Positions 16,743 to 26,800 of a DNA stretch of 64,000 bases are shown here, piece after piece; position 1 is the first letter of the stretch, and every line of letters begins with the position of its first letter. Source of the DNA: JACMJL01 sp963791805 (lineage in GTDB: Bacteria; Bacillota; Clostridia; Clostridiales; Clostridiaceae); assembly GCA_963791805.1 (NCBI GenBank), contig CAWBTU010000003.1, positions 434,001-498,000 on the forward strand. The letters are read 5' to 3'. A program made the translations under genes and the position numbers. The notes beneath the pieces are model-generated. The model ran no database searches, had not been told where the DNA came from, and saw only the letters and a program-made list of their open reading frames with translations.

Positions 16743-16843
16743 GTATAGCAACAATAATAAATCCTTGATATACTATAAAAACAATAGTAGTTAAATTAAA
16801 ATACCCTGTGCAATAAGTAATAAAGAAAAGGATGGTTACATTA

Positions 16844-17890
16844 ATGAAATTTTTAAAATTATTTCTAATTTTCGTTCCTATTAGCTTAGCTTGCCAGTTT
16901 ATTGGTACTTCTGAGAGCTTAATATTCCTCTTTTCAGCACTTTCTATCCTACCACTTGCAGGTATTATGGGCGAAGCTACAGAAGGTATCGCAGGATATT
17001 CAGGTCCAAGGGTAGGTGGCTTTTTAAACGCCACTTTTGGAAATGCGACCGAGCTAATTATATGCTTCTTTGCACTTAAAGAAGGCCTTTTCGACGTTGT
17101 TAAGGCATCTATCGCTGGTGCCGTAATAGGAAATATCTTATTAGTATTAGGTGCTGCTATGTTTTTGGGTGGACTTAAATTTAAAACTCAAACCTTTAAC
17201 AAGAAAGCAATTGAGGTTTCTTCAAGTATGCTTCTATTTTCAGTAATTGGTTTAAGTGTACCAGCTATTTTCACACATACTATAGATTCCAAAATGCTTA
17301 ATTCTTCAAGATATGAAAGTCTTAGCATTGGTGTAGCAATTTTCATGTTTGTTATCTATTTACTTGGATTGTACTTCTCTTTTTACACTCATAAAGATAT
17401 TTATGGTTCAGAGCACACTGAATCTGCAAATGAAAACGGAAGTATAAGAAAATACATAATTATGTTAATAATGACTACAATCGTAATTGCAGTTGAAAGT
17501 GAACTTTTAGTTAGTTCAGTAGAACCAATGAGTGAATCCATCGGGTTAAGCAAAATGTTTGTTGGTATAATTCTTATCCCTATCATAGGTAATGCAGCTG
17601 AACATAGCACTGCAGTTATTATGGCCATGAAAAACAAAATGGACGTAGCTATTGAAATTGCCATAGGCTCTAGTTTGCAAATAGTATTATTTGTAGCACC
17701 TGTGCTAATTTTCTTAAGTTTATTCTTTGAACCTATGAGTATAATTTTTAATGAATTTGAATTGATTTCTTTGATTGTTTCAGTGCTTATCGCTATAAAA
17801 GTTTCTAGTGATGGTGAGTCAAATTGGTTGGAGGGCATGCAACTAATATCAGTTTACGGAATAATAGCCCTTTGTTTCTTTATTCTTTAA
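16844..17890 (+). CDS. Calcium/proton antiporter (CaCA family, Cax type)
   Basis: This 348-residue, 11-span membrane protein exports Ca2+ in exchange for H+. Both alpha repeats with the signature GNxxE are present: GGFLNATFGNATELI at about residues 57-71 and IPIIGNAAEHSTAV at about 243-256. An acidic linker separates the two halves. The length fits bacterial Cax proteins. I prefer the ATG at 16844 because AAAAGG lies upstream of it and directly abuts the ATG at 16832. No regulatory partner is visible. Confidence 0.88.
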   Translation: MKFLKLFLIFVPISLACQFIGTSESLIFLFSALSILPLAGIMGEATEGIAGYSGPRVGGFLNATFGNATELIICFFALKEGLFDVVKASIAGAVIGNILLVLGAAMFLGGLKFKTQTFNKKAIEVSSSMLLFSVIGLSVPAIFTHTIDSKMLNSSRYESLSIGVAIFMFVIYLLGLYFSFYTHKDIYGSEHTESANENGSIRKYIIMLIMTTIVIAVESELLVSSVEPMSESIGLSKMFVGIILIPIIGNAAEHSTAVIMAMKNKMDVAIEIAIGSSLQIVLFVAPVLIFLSLFFEPMSIIFNEFELISLIVSVLIAIKVSSDGESNWLEGMQLISVYGIIALCFFIL

Positions 17891-17927
17891 CTAAAATTCT
17901 AATTTCTGATTTCTAACTTTACCTTCT

Positions 17928-17982
17928 GGGACGAATAGACAAATAACTTTGACCCATTGTATACTCATTCCTTATTCGTCCC
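17928..17982. repeat. Inverted repeat between convergent cax and TPR genes
   Basis: Perfect 10-bp arms GGGACGAATA and TATTCGTCCC are separated by 35 bases. The right arm overlaps the end of the TPR gene. No T-run follows, so the role as terminator is unclear. Confidence 0.4.
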
Positions 17983-18502
17983 CTCTACATTGCTTTAAAA
18001 CTTTTTGCAAATATTCACTTCTAGGCTGAATCTTAATTAGATTCTCAAATATTTCCTCTGCCTTTTTATATTCATTTAATTGTAAGTATGAATTTCCAAG
18101 TTTCAATTCTAAATCTAACTCATTTTTAATTTTGTCTTCAGGTAATAAGCTCAACAACCTTACCACTTCTTCATATTCTTCTTGTTCGTAACATACTAAG
18201 GCTAATAATATGCTTGCTTTAATATTGTCTTTATCTAACTCTAGAATTCTATTTGCTTTAAATTCACATTCTTCATAGGCCTTACTTTCATACAATGCTA
18301 TAGCAGAATCAATTAGTAGATTTAGCTCACTTTTACCTTTTATAATATTATTAATACCCATACCTATTAGTAATACAACTGGAATTAACAAAAATGGGTT
18401 AGCAACACTAAGTACTGCTAAGAGAACACCTGCAGCTATTAATCCCTTACCACTATTTCCATATCCTCTTAAATAAAATGGCTTATTACGTTGGTTCCCC
18501 AT
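17972..18502 (-). CDS. Membrane-anchored TPR protein
   Basis: This 176-residue protein has a basic, Gly-rich N-terminus and a hydrophobic hairpin (about residues 19-52, LIAAGVLLAVLS and FLLIPVVLLIGMG). Two to three TPR motifs follow (AYEECEFKANRILELD, QEEYEEVVRLL, LQLNEYKKAEEIF). TPR domains act as protein-interaction scaffolds, here facing the cytosol or the outside. AAAGGAG lies 8 bases before the ATG. Upstream is a structured leader with an extended -10 promoter and a palindromic operator, so expression is probably regulated. Confidence 0.75.
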   Translation of the reverse strand: MGNQRNKPFYLRGYGNSGKGLIAAGVLLAVLSVANPFLLIPVVLLIGMGINNIIKGKSELNLLIDSAIALYESKAYEECEFKANRILELDKDNIKASILLALVCYEQEEYEEVVRLLSLLPEDKIKNELDLELKLGNSYLQLNEYKKAEEIFENLIKIQPRSEYLQKVLKQCRGDE

Positions 18503-18600
18503 TATTATTTCTCCTTTGCTATCTACTTATTAATTTAAAAAAATCCTACTTAATAATAATTTCTCTAATTTCAAATTCTAAATGCTTATATGCCATGCTT

Positions 18601-18687
18601 TTCTCTTATAGAATGCTGTGCGCCCCCTCAAAAGGGTTAAGCTACCGAAATTGCCTAATCGTAAGATTAGCTTCCACCCTATGAGAA
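18601..18687 (-). ncRNA. Candidate structured leader RNA upstream of the TPR gene
   Basis: On the minus strand an outer stem pairs TTCTC/GAGAA and ATAG/CTAT. Inside it, GGGT-gg-AAGCTA pairs with TAGCTT-a-ACCC. An alternative hairpin, CTAATC-TTAC-GATTAG, uses part of the same bases. Mutually exclusive pairings plus a position 10 bases after the predicted transcription start suggest a cis-regulatory RNA. I cannot match it to a known riboswitch class. The plus strand folds equally well and has a GTAA tetraloop, so the strand is an inference. Confidence 0.4.
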
Positions 18688-18704
18688 TATAATTCATTTA
18701 TAAT

Positions 18705-18713
18705 ATTATACCA
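18705..18713 (-). promoter_or_regulatory. Extended -10 promoter of the leader RNA/TPR gene
   Basis: TGGTATAAT on the minus strand is a full extended -10. The -35 region is occupied by the GTTAG-N6-CTAAC palindrome. Confidence 0.5.
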
Positions 18714-18719
18714 TACCCA

Positions 18720-18735
18720 GTTAGTTATAACTAAC
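18720..18735. promoter_or_regulatory. Palindromic operator GTTAG-N6-CTAAC (site 1)
   Basis: GTTAGTTATAACTAAC is a perfect 16-bp palindrome over the -35 region of the leader RNA promoter. It shares its half-sites and spacing with sites at 23613 and 42016. Confidence 0.55.
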
Positions 18736-18744
18736 GTTTAAACG

Positions 18745-18776
18745 CAAAAATACACTAGGAGTGATCCTAATGTATT
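18745..18776 (-). terminator. Terminator of the lone receiver gene
   Basis: A 12-bp stem with one mismatch (AATACATTAGGA with TCCTAGTGTATT) and a 4-base loop is followed by TTTTT on the minus strand. Confidence 0.75.
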
Positions 18777-18840
18777 GAGATTAACAATTATATATAATAA
18801 AAATGAAGAATTCTGATATGAATTGTTTATGGAGACGTTT

Positions 18841-19236
18841 TTATTCAATTAATCCAAGATTTTTCATAACACCAGCAAATTTGTCAGCTTTAATAGGTTT
18901 ATACGCAACAGTTTCAAACTCTGAATCAAATCCGCTCATATCAATTTCATTCTCCTTCATAGAAGTCGTAATAATTATTTTTACTCTTTTATCAATTGTA
19001 ATTATTTTTTTCTTTTCTATTTCTCTTATAGATTTTAATGCACTAATTCCATCCAATCTAGGCATCATAATATCAAGGCAAATTAAATTATAAGGATGCC
19101 CTTCATTTAATGAACTGATATACGCATCAATTGCTTCAATTCCATCTACAGCAACATCACATTCTCCATGTTTAGAAAGAAATTTTCTCATAAACATTCT
19201 ACTTGTAAAATCATCTTCTACTATTAATATTCTCAT
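18841..19236 (-). CDS. Stand-alone response regulator receiver
   Basis: This 131-residue single receiver domain has no output domain. The acidic pocket is D8, D9 and the phospho-acceptor D55 (CLDIMMPRLDG), and the conserved Lys is in YKPIKADKF. It is closely related, over its full length, to the receiver at the C-terminus of the hybrid kinase at 30101, including the GECDVxVDGIEAIDAY segment and the LGLIE end. It probably acts as a phosphate sink or as a diffusible output of the chemosensory kinases. It has its own extended -10 promoter and terminator. An AGAGGTG ribosome site precedes the ATG. Confidence 0.85.
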   Translation of the reverse strand: MRILIVEDDFTSRMFMRKFLSKHGECDVAVDGIEAIDAYISSLNEGHPYNLICLDIMMPRLDGISALKSIREIEKKKIITIDKRVKIIITTSMKENEIDMSGFDSEFETVAYKPIKADKFAGVMKNLGLIE

Positions 19237-19314
19237 TGTTTTGCACCTCTATTTATGCTTTAGGAACTTTCATGTAACCGGTTATTCCTTCTGCTTTACT
19301 GTTTTTATATATTA

Positions 19315-19323
19315 ATTATATCA
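19315..19323 (-). promoter_or_regulatory. Extended -10 promoter of the lone receiver gene
   Basis: TGATATAAT on the minus strand lies about 80 bases before the start. The leader contains the palindrome TAACCGGTTA at 19275-19284. Confidence 0.45.
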
Positions 19324-19382
19324 CGAAAAATTACTTTTCTACAGATATATACCTCTAAATTCCTTTTTTGATTTGTGCCATA

Positions 19383-19414
19383 AATTAAAGAGGAAGTCCA
19401 TTTACTACTTCCTC
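19383..19414 (-). terminator. Terminator of the two-receptor unit (unit C)
   Basis: GAGGAAGT pairs with ACTTCCTC (8 bp), followed on the minus strand by TTTAATTT. Confidence 0.7.
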
Positions 19415-19421
19415 TCTACAC

Positions 19422-21134
19422 TTATATCTTAAACTTTTGAATTAAGCTATGCATTTTCTGTGCAAGTAACGCTTGACTTTCAGCTGATTTAGCAACTTCC
19501 TCAATTGAATAAGTTGTATCATTTATACTTTTTTTGATATTTTCAGATCCATCTGCTGTTTCCTCAGCTGTAACTGATACTGTCTCAATTGCCATTGAAA
19601 CTTGTCTAATAGATTCTGCTATTATTTGAGAATTATTATTAATTTCATTAGAGAATTGTCTTATAAATTCAGCATCAATTTCATAGTTTTCTCCCGCTTC
19701 AGTTAACAATTTATAGTTTGGTTTCACATTATTTTCTATAAAATCCAAAACACCCTTAGCATTTGATGAAAGGTTACTAAATGCATCTTGAACTTGAGCA
19801 ACAAAGTTCTGAATATTTGCTACAGCTTGAGAAGATTGTACCGCAAGTTTGCGAACTTCATCCGCTACAACTGCAAATCCCTTCCCTTGTTCACCAGCTC
19901 TAGCAGCTTCAATTGCAGCATTCAATGCTAAAAGATTTGTTTGTTCGGCAATACTGGCAATTGAATCTGCCATTACCCTTACTTCTTCAACAATCTTTCC
20001 AGCTTCAATTGCTTTCATTATATTAATCTGTTTTTCATTGTAAACTTCATTAGCGCTGTTAACGGATTTACTGCCTTTTTCTTTAAGTTCAATAGCACGG
20101 TTTTTTATTTTTTCAGCAGCTACACTTCCGGTATTGGCTTTTGATGCAAGTTCGCTGCTTGAAGATGCTATTTCCTCAGTAGAGGCATTTATTTCCTCTG
20201 AAGTTGCACTTAGATCTTGAGTGCCTCTAGCTATCTGTTCAGTAACTTGGTTTACGATTTCCATCCTTGAGGAAATCTCTTGTATAGTTGCAGATAATTC
20301 TTCACTACTAGCACTAATGTCACTTGAGCTTTGGGATATCTCTGATACTAATATTTTTATATTTTTACCTGCCTTATTTAAAGCAACCGCAAGTCCACCT
20401 ACTTCATCTTTAGTATCAATATCTATTTCCTGTGATAAGTCTCCTTCACCAAAGCCTTCTGCAAATTTCAATATCTTTTTCAAGTTACCTGATATCAAAA
20501 CAGAAATAAAAATGCTTAAACTAGTAGATAGTATAACAGCTAAAGCAATTACTCCTGCTACTTCATATAAAGAAGACTTATAGATCGAACTGTTCTCTGA
20601 ATTTGCATCTATAGCCCACTTTATATTGATATTAACATATTCAGATAAATTAGAAAGCAATTTTTGCGTGCTACTTGAAAAGGTACTATATTTTGCTATT
20701 GCATCTGTATAATTTTTTTGTTCTACCAATTTTATAATTTCATTGCGAGCAGTGTCATAATCACCGAGTTGAGCTTTAAGATTTGCAAACATAATCTTAT
20801 CCTCATCTAACCTAATTGTTGATGAATAATCCTCTAACTGCTTATTATCATCAGAAATTCTACTGTTAATATTCGTCTCTATGTTACTAAGTTCAGCATC
20901 TGCCTTTCTATAAATAACTAATTGCATATATGAATCAACTGTTAAAATATTCTCTTTAATTGCTCTCATATCATTAACACCAAGCAAGTAAGAGTTATAC
21001 ATTTCTGATGAATTGTGATTTAACTTTCTCATATTGTATACTGCTATGGTACCTACAATAACTACCAAAATTGTGATTATGGAAAATGCTAATATTAATT
21101 TCTGTGAAATCCTTAAATTCCTAAACCATCTCAT
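19422..21134 (-). CDS. Methyl-accepting chemotaxis protein, single HAMP type
   Basis: This 570-residue receptor has TM1 at about residues 10-32, an extracytoplasmic four-helix-bundle sensor to about 182, and TM2 at about 190-212. A HAMP domain and a long cytoplasmic coiled coil follow, with the hairpin tip QTNLLALNAAIEAARAGEQGKGFAVVADEVR. The tip and flanks differ from the other three receptors here (RKLAVQSS, not RNLAARSA), and the tail lacks their EFGKY end. The ATG at 21134 is preceded by GGGAGG; the longer frame starts in intergenic sequence. It lies 47 bases after the receptor at 21182, in the same unit. Confidence 0.9.
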   Translation of the reverse strand: MRWFRNLRISQKLILAFSIITILVVIVGTIAVYNMRKLNHNSSEMYNSYLLGVNDMRAIKENILTVDSYMQLVIYRKADAELSNIETNINSRISDDNKQLEDYSSTIRLDEDKIMFANLKAQLGDYDTARNEIIKLVEQKNYTDAIAKYSTFSSSTQKLLSNLSEYVNINIKWAIDANSENSSIYKSSLYEVAGVIALAVILSTSLSIFISVLISGNLKKILKFAEGFGEGDLSQEIDIDTKDEVGGLAVALNKAGKNIKILVSEISQSSSDISASSEELSATIQEISSRMEIVNQVTEQIARGTQDLSATSEEINASTEEIASSSSELASKANTGSVAAEKIKNRAIELKEKGSKSVNSANEVYNEKQINIMKAIEAGKIVEEVRVMADSIASIAEQTNLLALNAAIEAARAGEQGKGFAVVADEVRKLAVQSSQAVANIQNFVAQVQDAFSNLSSNAKGVLDFIENNVKPNYKLLTEAGENYEIDAEFIRQFSNEINNNSQIIAESIRQVSMAIETVSVTAEETADGSENIKKSINDTTYSIEEVAKSAESQALLAQKMHSLIQKFKI

Positions 21135-21181
21135 ATCTTCAACCTCCCAATGTAATTTGCTTGAATAACACAATTTCTACG

Positions 21182-23557
21182 CTAGTATTTACCAAATTCT
21201 TTGTCGCTTAAAGATATTCTTGGTCTATTCTTAGTTCCTCCAATTTCATTGTTTGATGAATTCCTACATATTCCCTTGCTAGATTTATTTTGAGTCAAGA
21301 AATTATCTTCATTGGATGAAATACTTCCACTTCTTTTAAGTCTAAATTTTCCAACCATATTTTTTAGCATTTCTGCTTGACTTGACAGTTCTTCACTGGC
21401 AGCTGCACTTTCCTCCGCTGTAGCTGAATTAGTTTGTACGACATCAGACACTTGTTCAATTCCTTTGTTAATTTGTGATATAGCTGTTGCCTGTTCATTG
21501 GAAGCTGCTGCTATTTCTCCAACAAGGGTTGCAGCATTTGAAACTCCATCTACTATTTGATTCAAAGCATCTGCTGTATTATTTGCTATTTTTGTTCCTA
21601 ATTCAACCTTCTTTATGGAACCTTCGATTAAATCCGTAGTTTCCTTAGCTGCGTCAGCACTTCTTGCAGCAAGATTCCTTACTTCCTCAGCTACAACTGC
21701 AAAACCTTTTCCATGTTGACCTGCTCTAGCAGCTTCGACTGCAGCATTTAGTGCTAGAATATTAGTCTGGAATGCTATATCATCTATTACCTTTATTATC
21801 TTTGAAATATTTGAGGATGATTCATTTATTTCCTCCATGGATTTAAGCATTTCTTTCATATGTGAATTACCTTGAATTGCACCTTCTTTGGCATCAAGTG
21901 CAAGAACATTTGCTTGACTTGCATTAACTGCATTTTGTTTTGTCTGCGCAGCAACTTCTGTAATTGAGGAGGTTAGCTCTTCAATAGAACTTGCTTGTTC
22001 TGTTGTTCCTTGAGAAAGAGCTTGGCTACCATCAGATACTTGATTTGCACCTGAAAGAACTTGATTTGATGCATCAGTAATATTACCAAGTAAATCATTA
22101 AAAGAATCCAGGGCATAATTCAATGAATCTTTTATTGCTTTATAACTACCTAAATAGCTTCCATTCATTAATACACTTAAATTTCCATCTGCCATTTCCC
22201 TCAACACTTGCTCAGCTTCCTTTATTGGTTCCTCCACTGCATCTAGCGCTTTATTGAATCCTTGAAGAACTTCTCTATAGCCTCCCTGGAATTTTAGAGG
22301 ATCACCTCTAAATTCTAAATCACCTTCTATTGCATGGTCCGCTATCGTGCTTACTTCAGCTACTAGATTACGAATATTGTTCATCATTAACAATATAGAA
22401 GGCATTAGCTCATCATTTTCGCATCGTTTTCCAATAGCTATATAATCTTCAATTGAACTTGTATCCCCTAAGGATACTTTTTTAACTACTTTTACAACAT
22501 TTGATACTCTTGTATGAACAGAATTTATATCTTCTGCAAATTCCTTCATCATACCTTTATAGGATCCTGTCATGCTCAAAGTTAAATCATTTAATGCCAT
22601 TTTTGATAGCACAGTTCGAGATTCGTTTATAGGTTCTGTTATTGCATCTAGAGTTTTATTTACACCCTCTACAATTACACGATATTCTCCGCTATGTCTG
22701 TTTGAGTCTGCCCTTGTTAATAAATTACCTTCCATTGCTTCCAAAGTTAATTTATTAGAATCCTCAACGAGATTTTTGAGTGCAGACAGAATTTTTTCAA
22801 AGGCTCTACCTAAAGTTCCTATTTCATCCTCGGAGTCAATTTTTATATTTACATTTAGATCTCCTTGAGAAATTAAGTTTGCAGCTTCATTAAGGTTGCT
22901 TAATGGTCTAGCAATTTTTTTAGAAAGATAAAGTCCAAAAATAATAGCAAGACCCATTCCGCCTATCATAAATAATATAATTACCAAAGTAGCTTTGTCG
23001 GATTCCCTGCTATTATTATCAGATTTTGTTTTTGCTTCAGCTACTATTATTTTATTCATTCTACCTAATGAATCTTCTAAGTCTGTAGCAGCTTTTAGAG
23101 CGTCACCTGATAATAGTTGCTGTGCTTCAGCATCTTTATTGCCCTGTGCTAGTATAATAAGTTTTTGTGCATAAGTCTCATAAATAGCTCTTGTGTTTTT
23201 AAAGGTGATAAATTCGTTTTTCATTTTATCTGAAACAATAAGTTTCCCTAATTCATTACTTGCAGTGTCTATTGGCGCACTACGAAGCTTTATTTTATCA
23301 ATATATTGATTAGCACCATCACTTGTTTGGGCATTAATTGCATCTCTCAAATCAACCCTTGTCATTTGGAAAGCAGTAGAAAGGTATGCTAATTTTGATA
23401 TTGGAACGGTTTGCTTTTCATAAAGAGCTGTGTCATTACTATTAATAGAACGTAAATTCACAATTCCAACTACCCCAATAACCCCAGAAATTAAAGCTAC
23501 TAAAAGAAATGTAATTATTAATTTTGCCGATATTTTCATGTTACTAAACCACTTCAT
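21182..23557 (-). CDS. Methyl-accepting chemotaxis protein with several HAMP-like modules
   Basis: This 791-residue receptor has TM1 (about 10-32), an extracytoplasmic helical sensor, TM2 near 190-212 and a canonical HAMP. About 270 residues of additional HAMP-like modules follow (EPINESRTVL, EEPIKEAEQVLREMADGNL). The signalling domain contains FQTNILALNAAVEAARAGQHGKGFAVVAEEVRNLAARS. The C-terminal tail ends SDKEFGKY, almost the same as the receptor at 33619, and may tether CheR. AAGGAGGAG precedes the ATG. It is the first gene of unit C, behind a promoter with a GTTAG-N6-CTAAC operator. Confidence 0.9.
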   Translation of the reverse strand: MKWFSNMKISAKLIITFLLVALISGVIGVVGIVNLRSINSNDTALYEKQTVPISKLAYLSTAFQMTRVDLRDAINAQTSDGANQYIDKIKLRSAPIDTASNELGKLIVSDKMKNEFITFKNTRAIYETYAQKLIILAQGNKDAEAQQLLSGDALKAATDLEDSLGRMNKIIVAEAKTKSDNNSRESDKATLVIILFMIGGMGLAIIFGLYLSKKIARPLSNLNEAANLISQGDLNVNIKIDSEDEIGTLGRAFEKILSALKNLVEDSNKLTLEAMEGNLLTRADSNRHSGEYRVIVEGVNKTLDAITEPINESRTVLSKMALNDLTLSMTGSYKGMMKEFAEDINSVHTRVSNVVKVVKKVSLGDTSSIEDYIAIGKRCENDELMPSILLMMNNIRNLVAEVSTIADHAIEGDLEFRGDPLKFQGGYREVLQGFNKALDAVEEPIKEAEQVLREMADGNLSVLMNGSYLGSYKAIKDSLNYALDSFNDLLGNITDASNQVLSGANQVSDGSQALSQGTTEQASSIEELTSSITEVAAQTKQNAVNASQANVLALDAKEGAIQGNSHMKEMLKSMEEINESSSNISKIIKVIDDIAFQTNILALNAAVEAARAGQHGKGFAVVAEEVRNLAARSADAAKETTDLIEGSIKKVELGTKIANNTADALNQIVDGVSNAATLVGEIAAASNEQATAISQINKGIEQVSDVVQTNSATAEESAAASEELSSQAEMLKNMVGKFRLKRSGSISSNEDNFLTQNKSSKGICRNSSNNEIGGTKNRPRISLSDKEFGKY

Positions 23558-23612
23558 ACTTACTCCTCCTTGTGTTAATAATTAATAAAATGCTTTTGAA
23601 GCTTGTCCATTA

Positions 23613-23628
23613 GTTAGTTTCTCCTAAC
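23613..23628. promoter_or_regulatory. Palindromic operator GTTAG-N6-CTAAC (site 2)
   Basis: Half-sites GTTAG (23613-23617) and CTAAC (23624-23628) lie directly downstream of the unit C -10 element, the same position as in the tetR promoter. Confidence 0.55.
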
Positions 23629-23632
23629 TATA

Positions 23633-23660
23633 ACTTTAGCACTACTGATTAATAAGTCAA
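23633..23660 (-). promoter_or_regulatory. Promoter of the two-receptor unit (unit C)
   Basis: TTGACT (23660-23655) and TAAAGT (23638-23633) are 16 bases apart on the minus strand. The same -35 hexamer and spacing occur in the tetR promoter. Confidence 0.5.
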
Positions 23661-23704
23661 TGAAAAAATATGTAATATTCTGAATCTTTCTCCAATTCTT
23701 TATT

Positions 23705-23752
23705 GCAAGAAAAGCCTTCATTTCTTTTTTAGAAGTGAAGACTTTCTTAGGT
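23705..23752 (-). terminator. Possible terminator hairpin of unit B
   Basis: AAGAAAGTCTTCA pairs imperfectly with TGAAGGCTTTTCTT around a 14-base loop. No strong T-run follows, so confidence is low. Confidence 0.35.
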
Positions 23753-23813
23753 CCAATTATACTATATTAATCTAAGCCTTCCCAAATAGAAAACATACTC
23801 TATACATACTTAA

Positions 23814-26800
23814 CTAAATTATCCTATAGGCTGAAGCTCCACCTCTTTTAAGTTTAAACTTTCCTACCATTTCTTTCAGCATAGATGCTTGACTTGAAAG
23901 TTCTTCGCTAGCTGCTGCACTCTGCTCTGCTGTTGCTGAATTTGTTTGTACTACATCAGATACTTGCTCTATTCCTTTGTTTATCTGTGATATAGAGGTT
24001 GCTTGTTCATTTGATGCTGCTGCTATTTCCCCAACTAAGGTTGCTGCTTTTGATACTCCTTCTACTATTTGATCTAATGCTGTTGCAGTATTATTTGCTA
24101 TCCTTGTTCCTACTTCAACTTTCTTTATTGATCCTTCTATTAAATCTGTTGTTTCTTTTGCTGCACTTGCACTTCTTGCTGCTAGGTTTCTTACTTCTTC
24201 AGCTACTACTGCAAAGCCTTTTCCATGTTGTCCTGCTCTTGCTGCCTCAACTGCTGCATTTAGTGCTAAGATATTTGTCTGGAATGCTATATCATCTATT
24301 ACTTTTATTATCTTTGATATATTTGAGGATGATTCATTTATTTCATCCATAGACTTAAGCATTTCTTTCATATGGGCATTTCCTTGTGTTGCTCCATCTT
24401 TTGCATTTAATGCTAAATCATTTGCTTGGGTCGCATTAACTGCGTTTTGTTTTGTTTGGGCTGCTACTTCTGTTATTGATGAAGTTAACTCTTCTATTGC
24501 ACTTGCCTGTTCTGTTGTACCCTGTGATAGTGCCTGGCTTCCATCTGAAACCTGGTTTGATCCTGAGGATACTTGATCTGCTGCATTATTTATTTCTGTA
24601 AATACTTCATTAAAGGATTGAATTATAAAGTTTAATGCATCCTTTATCTGTGAGAAATCTCCCTTATATTCATTATTGATTGTTACCTCAAGATTGGAGT
24701 TAGACATTTCTCCTAGTACTTCAGATATTTCATTTACATAAGACCCTAATGCTTCTAATGTTTCATTTAATGCATTTTTAATATCTGCATGGTCCCCTCT
24801 GTAATCGCCTTTTACTCTAACCTTTAAGTTACCGTTTGCCATCTCTTGTAATACTGCTGACGCTTCTTTTACAGGTTCAATTACTGCGTCTAATGTCTTG
24901 TTTACTCCTTCTACTATCTTTTTGAAATCTCCGCTATGTTTACTTGCATCTGCTCTGGTTGACAGCTTGCCTTCAACTGCTGATGCAACTAAGCTTGATG
25001 CATCTGATACAAGCAAGTTAATACTATCTATACAGCTATTTAAGTTGTTTTTAATCTCATTGAAATCTCCATTGTAACTATCTGTTATTTTTGCTGGTAT
25101 ATCGCCCTTACCAATTTTATCCACATATTCTGCTGTTACATTTAGTGGTCCTATTACTGAATCCAAGGTACTATTTACTCCAGCAATTATTAATTGATAA
25201 TCTCCACTATGCTTTGATGCATCTGCTCTTGTAGATAGTTTACCTTCAACTGCTGCTTGAGATAGCATATTGGCATCTGCTACTAATGCATTTATGTTTT
25301 CTATACATGCATTTAAATTATTCTTTATAACATTAAAGTCTCCATTATAAGTATCTGTTATTTTAGCAGGTATATTTCCTTTACCTATCTTATCTACATA
25401 ATCTGAGGTTACATTTATTGGTCTTACAAAAGCATCTATCATTTCATTGACACCTACTATAAGTTCTCCCCAATCTCCGTTAAATAAAGATGCATTACCT
25501 CTTGTATCTAACTTTCCTTCTTGGGTTGCCTTTATTAGCTTGTTGGTTTCTGTTAATAGACCTTTCATTACATCTATGCAACTGTTTAAATTGTTCTTAA
25601 TCTCGTTGAAATCTCCATTATAAGTATCTGTTATTACTGGTGGTATGTCTCCCTTACTTATTCTGTCTACATACTCTGCTGTTACATTTATTGGTCCTAC
25701 AAAAGCATCTATAAGCTCATTTACTCCTACTATAAGCTCGGACCATCCTCCATTAAATTGATCTGCATTGCCTCTTGTATCTAGCTTACCTTCTTGGGTT
25801 GCCTTTATTAATTTATTTGTTTCTGTCAAAAGTCCATTCATTACATCTATACAACTATTTAAGTTGTTCTTAATCTCATTAAAATCTCCATTATAAGTAT
25901 CTGTTATTACTGGTGGTATATCTCCTTTACTTATTCTATCAACATATTCTGCTGTTACATTTATTGGTCCTACAAAGGCATCTATTAGCTTGTTTACTCC
26001 TGCTATAAGCTCTCCCCAACCTCCGTTAAATTGATCTGCGTTACCTCTTGTATCTAGCTTACCTTCTTGGGTTGCTTTTATTAGACCATTTGTCTCTACT
26101 AATAATCCATTCATAACATCTATACAGCTGTTTAGATTATTCTTAATTTCATTGAAATCTCCATTGTAGTTATCTGTTATCTTTGGAGGTATGTCTCCTT
26201 TACTTATTCTGTCTACATATTCTGCTGTTACATTTATTGGTCCTACAAAGGCATCTATTAGCTCGTTTACTCCTCCTATAAGTTCAGACCAACTTCCATC
26301 AAATTTAGCAGCATTTCCTCTTGTGTCTAGTTTGCCCTTTTGTGTTGCTTCTATAAGTCCACTAGTCTCTGATAAAAGTTCTTTAACTGTAGCTGCCATT
26401 GATATTAAGTTCTTCCCAAGAACATCTTTTTCTGATTTAACCTCTAAAGTAACATTTAAATCTCCACTAGCTATTTTTTCAACAGCTTGTACTTGTTCTT
26501 TAATGTTTCCTATCATCTTTTTAAAGGCAGACATCAGAATACCTATCTCATCTGTTGTTTCATTATCAATTTCTATATCTACATCTCCAAGAGATATTCT
26601 ATCTGCATAGTCCACTAATTGATTTACTGGTTTTGTAATTGATTTTGATATTAATAATCCAATAGCAACTGCAAGTAAGATTCCACCAACTATAAGTCCT
26701 AGCATTAAGTTCCTAGCATTATCAGCAGTAGTTGCATTATCATCTGAAGTGGTTTTTGCAAGATTAACTTTCATTGTTGTTAGTTTGGCCATGCTATCTT

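Noticed and set aside
18601..18687. c-di-GMP, SAM, TPP, FMN, M-box or other known riboswitch in the TPR leader
   Set aside because: None of the core motifs I know for these classes is present; kept as an unassigned structured RNA.
18803..19093. A 96-residue plus-strand open frame opposite the lone receiver
   Set aside because: It is the antisense of a clear receiver domain and lacks a ribosome site.
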